A stretch of 64,000 bases of DNA. Origin: Penicillus capitatus (taxonomy: Eukaryota; Chlorophyta). The notes beneath the pieces were generated by a model that had not been told where the DNA came from, did not search any database, and saw nothing but the letters and a program-made list of their open reading frames with translations. Positions 1 to 10,050 of this stretch are shown here, in pieces; within the stretch, counting starts at the first letter, position 1, and the number at the start of each line of letters is the position of its first letter. The position numbers and the translations under genes were made by a program. Location of the stretch: NCBI GenBank assembly GCA_965649825.1, contig OZ287696.1, forward strand, positions 682,001 through 746,000, in the 5' to 3' direction.

Positions 1-726
1 GTTCTTCTGCCCATCAAACGCCCAGACAACAGACCAACGATGCTGATCCGCACACTCTGAGAGGATGTGACGATTCAGCTTTGTTGGCAAGCGTACGAGG
101 TCTATCTCCCCTCCCTCTTCAGCTACACGACAAAGCACCATCAGTGGATACGCCGAATAAGATTGGGCTTTGGGCGTTACAACAAAATTGCCGGCCATTC
201 TCTGTGATCTCGACATTGTAATGATAGATCTGAGGTACATTGCATGTCATCCTGTAGAAATTTGTTGCTAACCGAAACCGTCCGCCAACCGTTCCCCCAT
301 CGTCTGGTCGAGGTGCAAACTGCGAACCCCTCGTTGGAGAGAAGCGTAAGCCCAGTGGATTTACTTTGTATTCCGGCAAATCTTCAAATTTTGTGGCAGA
401 CGACGCAGAAAGGCGACAGTTCGAAAGGAGTACAGTAGTGATCTCTTCTGCCTCTTCCAACGTGGTCCATCCTGAACAGCAGCTGTCCGTTTGACTTCTC
501 CAAGAGAAATCGAAGACGCACCAACTTGTTGACCCTGTTGACCACCGCGTCCTCTGCCGCCTCCTCGCGGAGGGCCACCATCCCAGCCTCTACCACCACC
601 TCGCGGATGACCGCCGTCTCGACCTCTGCCGCCTCCTCGCGGTGGGCCGCCGTCTCGACCTCTACCACCACCGCGTGGAGGACCGCCGTCTCGTCCTCTG
701 CCGCGTCTTCCACGTCCTCTTTGCAT
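1..726 (-). CDS. Argonaute-family protein, N-terminal part with RGG-rich leader (cut by window edge)
   Basis: Small-RNA-guided silencing protein; only the N-terminal region lies in the window and the gene runs off position 1. From the ATG at 726 the protein opens with a dense Arg-Gly leader containing repeated RGRDGGPPRGGG units. The Argonaute N domain follows: GTVGGRFRLATNFY, then IYHYNVEI, and finally AFDGQKN, which matches the FDGRKN-type signature of AGO/PIWI proteins. Two in-phase GT-AG introns are needed: about 62 nt near 472-533, and about 57 nt near 120-176. RGG leaders on Argonautes are known from some protists and are Arg-methylation substrates there. The PAZ, MID and PIWI domains lie outside the window, so slicer competence and the AGO-versus-PIWI subfamily cannot be judged. 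An additional upstream exon is possible. Confidence 0.82.
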
Positions 727-1727
727 CAGCACTGATTTCTTCTGGGAGATGTTTTGTTGCTGCAATGTATGGTTTCTGTTTCTTAGTTGCAAACTTCTTT
801 CTTCTTTTTCTCTTCAAATAATGATTTTGGTTGTAAATCTTAGAAAATTCGTTTTGCACCACAGCGTTCGGCAATTTATAGGATCACCCCAAATGACCCA
901 TGCCGTGCCGAACACGACGAGTACGGCAAGAACCTTCAGTAAACTGTGACAGATGTTGATATTCATGTGCCTGCGCTCTTGCTCTGCGCGTTCCTCCTGA
1001 CACTGGACAATCGCCACGGATACGTTAAGGAAAATCGAAAATCGAGGCGATTCACGTTTCAAGATCGTTTGAACTTCTAAGGCAGTCAACACTGGAGCGG
1101 CAATTTTCTTAATGCACCTTTGTCTCCGTCAATTCGACAACACGTCCGTCCAGAAAAGACGTATCGGCGGATCCAAATCTGTGGAGACGCATTCATCGCA
1201 ACAAATTGGTTTCTGTCGCAGATGCTTACTCTCATGCAAAAATGAACAGGGTATGTATGGATTACACTTGCGAACTCATAGCTAGATCAACGGCAGCCGC
1301 ATTCTGTCATAATGTATTGTGATAGCCGATAGTTTCCAGGGAAAAGCGCTCAGTGATAGGCAATGCTTTTAATCTGGACTCTGTTCTTTCTTATTTGGTC
1401 AGTATCGAACTGCATTCGAAGATGAGCAATGAAGCCGGGTAAGATAGCGACATAGACAGTTGACAGAAAAGATAATGGTGCGCAGACAGAGCCAGTCTGC
1501 TTCATGGTTGTCCGCGAATGAACAGACCATCAAAGCAACCAGAACGAACACTCCGCCATGGGCATGCAGTTTAGTTCCTTTTTCCTTTTCTTCAGCAATG
1601 ATCCTATCACCCCACCAAATGACTCAGATGCTCTCAGCATCATCACATTTGCAGTGGGACAACGATCGCCTCATATCGTTCATTTACACCGCAACGATCG
1701 TCTCCTGTTCGCAACCCCGTGCGTCGA
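727..1727. other. Intergenic interval between divergent Argonaute and PIG-P genes
   Basis: About 1 kb with no convincing gene on either strand. Short open frames exist, but none shows family motifs or consistent splice phase. It must carry both divergent promoters and probably 5' untranslated exons. Confidence 0.5.
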
Positions 1728-2255
1728 ATGCAAGACGTCGTTCATCCGTCAACCAGTTCTGTGGAGGTCTACGGGTTTGTGGGCTGGATAACGTCACTCG
1801 TCGTATGCGTTCTCTATCTTCTCTGGTCGCTGATACCGAATGAGCTCCTGGAGCGCGCAGGCGTTGTCTACTATCCAGACAAGCACTGGGCCCTCACTGG
1901 TACCCCATCTCCTCTTAACTAAACAACGCATCCTTTACATCTTTAGTGCCGATGCTGCTGAGTATAGCCATCGTCTACGTCTTCGTGAGCTATGAGTTTA
2001 TGAACATGACTTTGGTTCAAGATCCGACTGAGAGATCCACCATCCAAGATCGCACGACGCCCCAGTGGACAGAAGAAGAGGTTCGTTATTCTTTCCACTC
2101 ATTGTATCGTGGGCACTAGAGAATTCAAATCCTTATGACTGTCGCAGTTAAGGCTCCGTCAAGGAGACGAAGATAACACGTCCATTCCTCCTCTGAAGGA
2201 TCTACCTCCTGGCTATATATCTAGAAAGCTTTACTTACGCAATACATGCAAATAA
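1728..2255 (+). CDS. PIGP: PIG-P, subunit of GPI-N-acetylglucosaminyltransferase
   Basis: Subunit of the ER complex that transfers GlcNAc to phosphatidylinositol, the first step of GPI-anchor synthesis. Three exons join in phase: 1728-1899, 1947-2080 and 2148-2255, with introns of 47 and 67 nt. The PIG-P domain is clear: VYGFVGWITSLVVCVLYLLW is the first membrane helix, followed by a proline-rich turn and YYPDKHWAL, then a second helix across the first splice junction beginning LTVPMLLSIAIVYVF. The C-terminal half is the short hydrophilic tail expected for the family and ends NTCK. The chosen start is the nearest in-frame ATG before the domain; an open frame upstream leaves room for a longer N-terminus. 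Length of about 137 residues is normal for PIG-P. Confidence 0.85.
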
Positions 2256-2781
2256 CAAACGTATGAACAGATGCCGTTCGGTTACCTTTACTGCCCGAGC
2301 GAAGAATGGTCCACGGAAGAAAACGTGTATGGACTGGAGCGAGTACGTCGCCTTCACTGTGCGAGACGAGCGTTCGATTTCGATCGGCAGGCATCCAGGC
2401 TGGCAGACAAACAGACATAGCCACAGTTTATCATGGCGCCTCGAGCTCATCCACTGTACAGGTACATTTTGCAGAAAAATTTCTTGATGCGTACACAGCG
2501 AGTGAGATCGTATGAAATGCTCCGCGAGGATAACGAATGAAAAAGCACAGACCCGCACCCCAATTCGAACAGAATGCATAAACACAACCACTGGCTTCAT
2601 CATCGTTGAGTTCTCATTGGAATCAAAGATAAGAGAAAGCACAAACCCAAAGAAAAACATACGTACTGCTTTACTGTCTAGACAAATTTAGGCACCCGTC
2701 GATGATGTATCGTAAGTAGCTGGGTGCTCAGACGATCGATCGATCCATATGTGAACGGGCAGACGATCACTTATTCACCTT
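2256..2781. other. Intergenic interval, no gene seen
   Basis: The open frames here are overlapping and motif-free. This is the convergent 3' space between PIG-P and the ankyrin/U-box gene. Confidence 0.5.
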
Positions 2782-5700
2782 TCAATTTCCTCTAAATCTT
2801 TCAATCTGATACCGCAGATTCAAGTTGGACACAAGTGAATCGGACGAGAGTCTTTCTTGAGTGATCGGAGATTTGCCATTGGTACGGATCCATTGGCAGA
2901 TGGCTTCTCGTTCGTAAGTGTGCCCATCTCCAGCTACGACTGGATCTTCCATGATACTCTTTGTAATGGGACATAAGAAATCGATTTCCGTTTCTTTTGC
3001 ATGATCATCATCATAGACCACGGACAAAGTGAGTCCCAGGTCAGCTTTCGTTTTTGTCTTGGATACAATGCTCGGCGCGATGGTTTCTTTTTTCTTGCTG
3101 AGCTCTCTTCGATCTTTTATCGTGGCAGCAAGAATTTTAATGACTTCTGCATGGCGTTTGCTGACGGCGATGTGTAATGGAGTTCTGGAATCGTTGTTCA
3201 ATACGAAGGGATTCGCTCCGTGTGTGACCAGGAGTCTCACGATCTCCACATGGCCTTCGACAGCGGCAGCATGCAGGGCAGCAGTGCCCAACTGCCAAAC
3301 AAGGCATTATAACACGTCTGTCTGCATTGAGTGAATATACCTTTGATTTAATATTCGGATCCGCACCGGCATAGCACAGCGTGCGTACCATGTCGACATT
3401 TCTCCGAGTAACAGCTTTGAACAGTGCCGTTTCGTTGTCCTAGAACCAAAAAAGCGATGAGCAGAAGAGGATCTTTGACATATCTACGTCGTCTGTGGCA
3501 TTGAGATTAGCATGTGCTCGAACAAGGAGTTTCACACAATCGTTGTGATCAGCTGCTGCAGCGACACATATCGGAGGCGTCCCCTATTCATTCATCCATA
3601 GATGCATTCAGAAGATCACGCGTCATTGTACACATACCACGGCTCTCCTGTTGACATTCGCTCCGTGGTGGATCAGGATGTCGACAGTGGCGGTGTCTCC
3701 TGTATGCAGAGCTGAGTGCAAAGGAACGATGCCGTTTCGATTTGGAATATCCACATTGGCCCCAGCCTTGGCGAGTGCCACGACGAGGACGGAGTTCTTG
3801 TTTGCGATCGCATGTACAATTGCGGTCTTCCCATCGTTCGGCAGTACATCGAGATTGGCACCTGCTCCGATCATCGTCGACACCAGCATCACGTCATCAA
3901 CCTTGACCGCCGTAATCAGAGGCGTTGCGCCGTCTTGATTCGCTTCGTTGACATCGGCACCGCGATCCAGCAACAGATCTACGATTCTCGAGAGACGGAG
4001 CTCGGTGGCGAGATGCAGAGGTGTATACGCAGCATCTTTCGACGGAACGATTCCAGAAGCTTGTGCACCAGCATTCAGGATGATACGCACAAGATCCACA
4101 TCCTCATGTCGAATGGCCGCCATCAGGGGAGTGTCTCCATCGTCACTGATGCAGTGTACACGTGCTCGATGTCGCAGCAGCAAAGCAACAACCTCTTTCA
4201 TGTTGTGCCGACAGGCAACCAACAGAGGAGTGAGATGACCGTCCCCTTGCTGCTGGACATCTGCTCCATGATCGAGCAACATCTGTATGATTTTAAGATT
4301 GCCTCTGTGGACGGCTGTGATCAAAGTGGTTCGACCATCATACCGCACAGCATTTGCTTCGGCCCCTGCTGCCAAGAGAGCCAGGACGCAATCTTGATGG
4401 TTGTTCTGTGCGGCCGTCATGAGAGGAGTCATTCCACAATAGTTCGCTAGATTGACAGGTGCATTCTTGGCACCGAGATATTTGACAAGTTCAGAATGGC
4501 CCTTCTTGGCGGCCAGATAAATAGGATGCGCTCCAGTTTCCGACTGGTCTCGGACACTGGCCTTGCCTTCATCGATCAGCACCTGCACGACATCCAGCTC
4601 TCCCTCGATGCATGCACAGTTCAGTGCTGTATGTCCATCATCATTTTTTGCTGAGACTTTTGCTTTCAAAGACACCAGAGCTCGAATGGCTTCTGTGTTT
4701 CCTCCGAGTGCTGCTATGTGTAATGCCGTATTTCCAAAGTTGTCAATTGCATTGATATTCACTCTCTTTTTCATAAGAGTCTTTATGATCTTGATATAGT
4801 ATTCATCCCCCTGTGTATTAAAAGGAGTAGCAAAATGAATGCTTTTCAGCCCCAATGGCCCGTGTGCATTGGCATCGGCCCCGGATCGCAGCAGAAGATC
4901 GACGAAAGATTCCTGGCCGTTCTGCAGGGCGATATGAAGTGGACTGATCTTTTCATCTCCATTGTCTAATCTCGCTCCAAACGCCAGCAGTACTCGGCCA
5001 ATCTCAGTGTCTCCCGATTCTGCTGCAAAATGTAACGCCGTCCAACCCTCCTAGCGATTCCATAAATGTGGCAGAGGGTAGAGCGTGTGTCTGGGTACCT
5101 TGTTTTGATCGTGGACGTCGCAGCCAATCATAAGACAGAACTTGACGAGGTCCACGTGTCCATCGGAGACGGCCGTCATCAAGCTCGTCATCTTGCTGTC
5201 ATCGTTGCGAGCATGAACCTGTGCGCCGTGTTTCAACAAAAGTGCGACCGTTTCATAATTCTGTGTGGCAATGGCGCACAGCATCGGGCAAAGATCGGCG
5301 TAATTCCGTGAAGTAACATTCGCTCCATGATTGAGCAGTACATGCATCGTGTCCACGTTAGCAATTGTCGAGGCGATGAGCAAAGGCGTCGTTCCATTCT
5401 GCAGCAACCACCGATCCTCTCACTAAAGATCAAAGGCAGAGCGCCATCTCATACTTTATCTCGAACATCGACGCATGCTCCATAGGCGAGTAGAATTTGG
5501 GCGGCGTTCGGGTAACTATTCTGGGCGCAGTAATGAAGTGCCGTGTAATCATTTTCTTCGCGGGCATTGACGTCTGCTCCTTGATCGAGAAGACATCGGA
5601 CGATTTCTGGATTCTCTGTCTGGATGGCAACCATCAAACATGTCACGCCTCTCTTTGACCGTGTGCGAATACTGGCTCCGTGCTTCAATAAGAATCGAAT

Positions 5701-6236
5701 GGCGGCGAGATGGCCATCCTGACACGCATAGAACAGCGCTGTCCAGTCCTGATAGTCGCCGGCATTGACGAGGGCTCCACTGTTGAGAAGCAATCGCATC
5801 ATATCGACGTCCCCTTTCGAGGCGGCCATGTGGAGAGGAAGATGAAAATCCTGAACAGCAAAAGGCAGGCCTCTTGAGTGTGTGTTGGTTCAGGTGTGTC
5901 CGTCGTCTTACTGCTGCATTTCCACATCCGTTTGGATCTTCTCCCATGTCTAACAAAATTGGAACCGTTCGGGCATCGCCATTTCGTACGGCATTTTGCA
6001 AAAGTGTGAGAGTCGACTGCAACAATCCAGTTATGCGTGTCGCCCTCAGTCATGTATGCTGCACATACCTGATGGGCCGTCTCGTACACTCTGTTGACCG
6101 TTATCTGTGAACGGGGCATCGATGCTCGAGCAGCAAAAGTGATTCGACTTCCAGTGCCACTGCCGTTTTTGCTAGAAGTCGCTTTCAGAAGGTTCTCTTC
6201 CAACACATGAGCATGTTCCTCGCAGTTCTGACCCAT
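2782..6236 (-). CDS. Ankyrin-repeat protein with C-terminal U-box (left copy)
   Basis: Predicted ubiquitin ligase: a long ankyrin solenoid for target binding and a C-terminal U-box that would recruit an E2. The U-box reads FLCPITKSIMEDPVVAGDGH, followed by TYEREAICQWI and a closing NLNLRYQIERF, which is the full fold including the P-x-x-P-like loop. About two dozen ankyrin units precede it, for example GNTALHIAALGGNTEAIRAL and GTPLHLA-type cores. Multiple short introns separate the repeat-bearing exons; all repeat exons that I checked are open. The start at 6236 lies in an exon encoding a non-repeat N-terminus rich in Ser/Gly, joined across a 51-52 nt intron to STLTLLQNAVRNGDA, the first repeat. 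A paralogue with matching domain order and intron positions lies inverted at 10051-13837. Target unknown. Confidence 0.85.
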
Positions 6237-7132
6237 TGCTTCAAAGTGCACACGGGCCAATAGACCTTCTTGTCTCTCTTCTCTGTGTTCTATACCAACA
6301 AGGCAAAGCGAGATTCAGTCAATTCGATAGAGGGCGCATTATCATGACCGTGTTCGGCGATATCACTTTCGGATACACATTCGCCTGTCTGCGATAAAGA
6401 ACGCGGCGTGGGGGGAACTCGAATATGGTTGGACTATGCAGCACACAGTCGAAATTCGCGCGTGCCGTCAGCAAATAGTGCATGACTGGGTCAGCAGAGC
6501 GCGTTGTTCGGCGACTTCGATTTCTAGGAGCGAAGAAGGGCATGCTGCGTTCGACGTGCCGCTATCCCAAAGCGTCGTTATCTTGGAAGCAATGGATTTC
6601 GTTCAAACCGTCACCAAACTGACGTCGATGTCTTGATCCTACGCTTTCCTCTAACTTCTACGTGAAGCCATTTCTCCAGCTGTCTTTATTTCGACTGCCC
6701 CAGACTGAATTAATCACAGCGCGTGCATTCCATAGCCAACAGCAGCTGCGCGCAGTACATCTCTTGACGAGATTTTGCACGGCGACGGACGGTGGTTCCG
6801 AGTGCGCTCCGTCGAGTGGCGTCGTTTCGCAGACGGTATTCAATAGAACATACATAGTTGCTAACGGGTGTCTGTCACTCATCATAGTATCTTCTCGATC
6901 GTTGACATGCTTTGTTCGTTATACAAACAATCGCATCAAATCCAGACGAATTGCTCGACCACATTCTTCCAGTCCACCGCCGACACAACAAAGTGATCAA
7001 CGATGAGTGTATGGAAAAAGAATAAAACTGTCAAGAGCTTGTGCATAGCTTTGCAGCTCAGAAGCGTCTTGATGATGGATCCTCTCTGTCGCAAGGAACG
7101 TCACATCAAAATACGGCACCCATCGCTCTTTC
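6237..7132. other. Intergenic interval, no gene seen
   Basis: About 0.9 kb between the 5' end of the left ankyrin/U-box gene and the 3' end of the zinc-finger gene. Short open frames on both strands lack motifs or plausible splice structure. Confidence 0.5.
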
Positions 7133-7666
7133 TCACTTTCGAATATATAAAGGAATCGGCACTGCTTTACCGCCACCCCCACAAGCTGAACACTTCGTGT
7201 ACCCAGTGTGATGACAGGAATCGCAGCCAACATCGTTGTCTGACCAACGGGTACAGATACAAGGCTCAACGCCAGTTCCATTGCAACGTGGGCAAGGGTC
7301 TTGACCTTCAAAACGATCCTACAGCATGGGCATCGGGGTGACGCAGCAGCAGGAATGGATAGAGCATACGTGTTCTGTTGTTGCCAAAAGCTGTCGGCCA
7401 ATAAAAGCCGCTCCCAGGAGAAAAGTCAGTGAATAGATGGCGGTCGAAACCGACTGCACGACCGGCATAGCGATATCCAGCGCATCATATCCCGCAGATA
7501 GAGCCACGACTCCACAGCGATTCAGTCGCGACCGGGTTTTGATACCTCCGCTGAGAAAACGTTCGCTTCGGCGACGCAGAAGATAGGCTCTGTGTGTGAC
7601 GCTAAAGGTATGGCAAGGACATACGGGAAGACAGGGGGAATGCGCAGCGAAGTGTTCCAACTGCAT
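7133..7666 (-). CDS. Plastid-type DnaJ-like CxxCxGxG zinc-finger membrane protein
   Basis: Small protein with the cysteine-rich zinc-binding module of DnaJ, lacking a J domain; related plant proteins (BSD2/LQY1-type) act as chaperones or disulphide isomerases in plastids. Exon 2 (7133-7318) encodes DPCPRCNGTGVEPC, then GCDSCHHTGYTKCSACGGGG and ends AVPIPLYIRK. Exon 1 (7370-7666) supplies a basic leader (LRRRSERF) and a hydrophobic segment around TAIYSLTFLLGAAFIG, so the zinc module is probably anchored to a membrane, with the leader acting as transit peptide. The 51-nt intron joins the exons in phase after TTEH. The gene lies immediately downstream of chlI on the same strand, which fits a plastid role but does not prove one. 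The ATG at 7666 is the first in frame; targeting is inferred. Confidence 0.75.
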
Positions 7667-7836
7667 CTTGCGCCACGGAAAAGTCCAACAGCGCCGAAGG
7701 TTAAATGATAAATGAACGCATTCGACTGCGCGGACCTCTGCCAAAAGGGTACATAGACACGTATGACCGACCCTGGATTGAGCAACGGATGCATGAAAAT
7801 AGCGTTGCCGAGTTCAGACAGCACGACATAGCTGCT

Positions 7837-9773
7837 TCACCATTTGAGCCCTTTCCACGCACCAGGCTTCGTTTCTGTGGATTCTTCTTTGGCGGCGGAT
7901 GTCTTTTCATCGGGCTCTTTGAATTTGGGATCGGTCATTTTCTTGAAGGCAGTCTTGACTTTGGATCCTGGATGCCGCTGTGAAGCTACGAGTGCAGTTA
8001 GTGGCCTTACCTGCGTCGATGGGGTCCAAAGGGTCCTTTCGCATGCGATGATTGAGACAGATGCCAATGATGCGCTCGATGTCGTCGATGCCGACTTCGG
8101 TTCGCCCATCCAATGCAACAGCCGCCTTCGCCGCCCGACACGTGACGATATCTCCACGCAATCCTTCAACCCTTAGTCGCGCACAGATCTGCGAAATTTT
8201 CAGCTACATGCAAAACCCGTCGTCCATTGGAAGAGCATCCTGAAGCGACGTGATGTGACCGTCACCTCAAGATCCTTGGAAATAGTGACCGAAGCAAGAC
8301 GATCCTTTGCCGCCAAGATCTGTTGTCGGATTTCTTCCTGTCTCTGTTCTTGCTCTATCACAAATCCATCGGGATCTCTGTCGTAGCTCAGTCGATCCAG
8401 CACAATGCGTTTTCGTATCTCTCTGTCCATCACCGTCTCGATCTGAACCGACAGACCGAAGCGATCGATCAGCTGCGGACGCAGCTCACCTTCCTGTCAC
8501 CATCGCCGACTTACAGCGCATAGAGTGAGAGAACAGGCAATGACTTGCGGATTGCCCGAGCCGATCATAATGAATCTGGCTGGATGGACGATTGAAACGC
8601 CTTCTCTCTCCACAATGTTCATTCCTGAAGCGGCGGCATCCAGAATCACATCGACGATTCCGTCTTCCAATAAGTTCACCTCATCAACATACAGAATCCC
8701 GCGATTGGCCTTGGCCTAAGGAATAATTACATAACACACGCATCTATCAGAAATCTGAATCCTACAAGGAGACCCGGTTCAAATGCTTTGACACCATCGG
8801 ACAGGGCTCTCTCTATATCGATCGTTCCACAGATCCGATCCTCCGTCGCACCCAGAGGCAGTTCGATCTAAAGAATATGTATGTTCGATCAGCGACAGGA
8901 CGTGACGGACAGAAAGGGCATGACTAGAGGGGTGCGTATGTTTTCGGTCTCCAGTGCCTCTCCCGCTCTCCGCCTTTCCAGAGCTTCGGGTCCCATCAGA
9001 TTTGTATCGCATGGATCAGAATTGAATGGATCGTTGGTGACAACTGTGATATCTGGAAGGAGTTCGGCGAGAGCACGGACGGAGATAGATTTCCCTGTGC
9101 CTCGGTCGCCCATGATGAGGACTCCTCCAATTTTGGGATCCACGACATTGAGCAGTAATGCGAGTTTCAAAGTCTCTTGTCCCGAAATGCAACAGAAAGG
9201 GAAGGATGGCTTCTGAATACTGCCGCTCGGCACAGATCCTTCCGTCTCCAGGGCAGCAGCTCGTAAGATGCAAGGGACGTCTCGTGCTTTTATTGCCGCG
9301 CCTCGAATGGCAGAACACCTGACGCGTCTCTGCGTCGCGCAGCGGCCGCCAGCGTCGCCAAGGCGGACGCACTGTACAGGATTGTTGCCGAATCTCGCGA
9401 TCTGCATCGTGATATCGGCTGTCGTACGCCTCGTCGTCTTCGGATCTGCCAAACGGTCGTAATGTGACGTTCTGACGTGGCTAGGGCGCGACACTCCGTT
9501 CACTGGTCCCCCGTGGTTGTCAACCGACGACACCGGGCCGTAGATCGACTGCCTCGGAATGGAGATCGCTCGGACGACCGTCGTGGACTGAAACGGTCTC
9601 CATATCGTCCATAACCCTGCCTTTGGCTGCATAACTAGGCACGTCTCGATCATCCCTCGCAACAAACAGCACCCCCACTTCTGGCATAGAGTGAACATTC
9701 TCACATATTCATAATAGAATAAATAACAATATGGCGCCAGATGGACATAGACACGGACACCTGCCTCATCCAT
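7837..9773 (-). CDS. chlI: Magnesium chelatase ATPase subunit I, nuclear encoded
   Basis: AAA+ motor subunit of magnesium chelatase, which inserts Mg2+ into protoporphyrin IX, the first committed step of chlorophyll synthesis in the plastid. Exon 1 carries [20 protein letters not shown], Walker A GDRGTGKS and [12 protein letters not shown]. Further exons give [19 protein letters not shown], Walker [24 protein letters not shown] joined to [34 protein letters not shown] and [14 protein letters not shown]. Each junction is in phase through a short GT-AG intron. The protein ends with a family-atypical charged tail ([22 protein letters not shown]). Exon 1 extends about 200 residues before the core and includes basic, serine-rich sequence that fits a plastid-targeting leader; the true start may be the Met at 9773 or one nearer the core. 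All ATPase motifs are intact. Confidence 0.9.
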
Positions 9774-10050
9774 CTCTCTGATTTCTCTCCTTCAGGAGCA
9801 CATGGAAGGCAGATGTTGTTTGAAGGGGCTTCGTGGAGAGATCATCCCATCTCGTTCTCTCTGTCTGCTTTATCATTGCTTAGGAGTGTTTTTAAATCTC
9901 AGCCCATAACGTTCTCTCTTGGATTGATGTTCAGTCAACCGCCGTTGTCACGTCCAATCGCCACCACTTAAATAAACGAACGACGCGGCGCTACAACAGC
10001 TTGATAGTGCGTCAGAACTTCTCCATTCTTAATTCTTCACGCTGCTTAAG
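9774..10050. promoter_or_regulatory. Divergent promoter interval between chlI and the right ankyrin/U-box gene
   Basis: A 277-bp non-coding gap lies between two divergent starts, so both core promoters must lie here or in 5' untranslated exons. An AT-rich stretch lies just inside the chlI side near 9709-9731. No specific binding site is claimed. Confidence 0.4.
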
